Assembly: GCA_964533785.1 (NCBI GenBank)
Contig: CAZHNG010000375.1
Span: 1-6,287 of the forward strand
Source: JANQRV01 sp964533785
GTDB taxonomy: Bacteria; Bacteroidota; Bacteroidia; Chitinophagales; Saprospiraceae
DNA: 6,287 nt
Direction: 5' to 3'
Position numbers and translations under genes: made by a program. Of the stretch, positions 6,225 to 6,287 are shown piece by piece. A model generated the notes under the pieces. That model ran no database searches, was not told where the DNA came from, and saw only the letters and a program-made list of their open reading frames with translations. The number at the start of each line of letters is the position of its first letter. Position 1 is the first letter of the stretch.

Positions 6225-6287
6225 TGGTTATGTGGTTATGTGGTTATGTGGTTATGTGGTTATGTGGTTATGTGGTTATGTGGTTAT
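6225..6287. repeat. Octamer tandem repeat TGGTTATG, at least 7.9 units, cut by window edge
   Basis: Seven perfect copies of TGGTTATG run from 6225 to 6280, and a further seven bases of the next copy reach the window end, so the true copy number is unknown. The array begins 10 bases after the permease stop. With an 8-bp period, every 24 bases place the same codons in all three frames. The + strand is open in every frame (cyclic WLCGYVVM) with an ATG every 8 bp, whereas the - strand meets TAA in each frame. The perfect identity of the units suggests a recent or unstable array. Confidence 0.95.

Noticed and set aside
6225..6287. CRISPR array
   Set aside because: The units are 8 bp and directly adjoining with no spacers, so this is a simple tandem repeat.

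Overview
The window holds most of one tripartite ABC-type export operon, all on the + strand. It resembles the Gram-negative YbhG-YbhF-YbhS/R family together with its own outer-membrane channel and a TetR-type repressor. The host looks like a member of the Bacteroidota. GC content is moderate, start codons lack clear Shine-Dalgarno sequences, the TolC-family signal peptide appears to end in Ala-Gln, and short decaying tandem repeats sit in the spacers. This placement is an inference from sequence style, not from a marker gene.

Layout: positions 1-183 hold a possible C-terminal tail of an upstream gene (about 2-67), a heptamer tandem repeat (70-92) and a palindromic operator (144-161). A TetR/AcrR-family regulator follows (184-765, TTG start). 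It overlaps a TolC-family outer-membrane channel gene (740-2095), and a near-identical second operator lies inside the 5' end of that gene (780-799). A 287-bp non-coding gap with small hairpins (2096-2382) separates this pair from a tightly packed block. The block comprises a lipoprotein-like membrane fusion protein (2383-3408), two overlapping ABC ATPase genes (3386-4336 and 4323-5066) and an ABC-2 permease (5108-6214). The window ends inside an octamer tandem repeat (6225-6287) that begins 10 bases after the permease stop.

Functional picture: the two ATPases, separate genes here, correspond to the two halves of the fused YbhF protein. They would energise a permease dimer in the inner membrane. 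The fusion protein and TolC-family channel would carry the substrate across the periplasm and outer membrane. The TetR protein probably represses its own gene and the operon through the two TTAACC-N4-GGTTAA sites until a ligand, perhaps a drug or other toxic small molecule, releases it. The substrate cannot be read from the sequence. A second permease (YbhR-like) is expected just beyond the right edge.

I do not see a wholly new system. The points most worth a second look are the paired operators, the complementary motif losses in the two ATPases, and the octamer repeat within or at the end of the operon.
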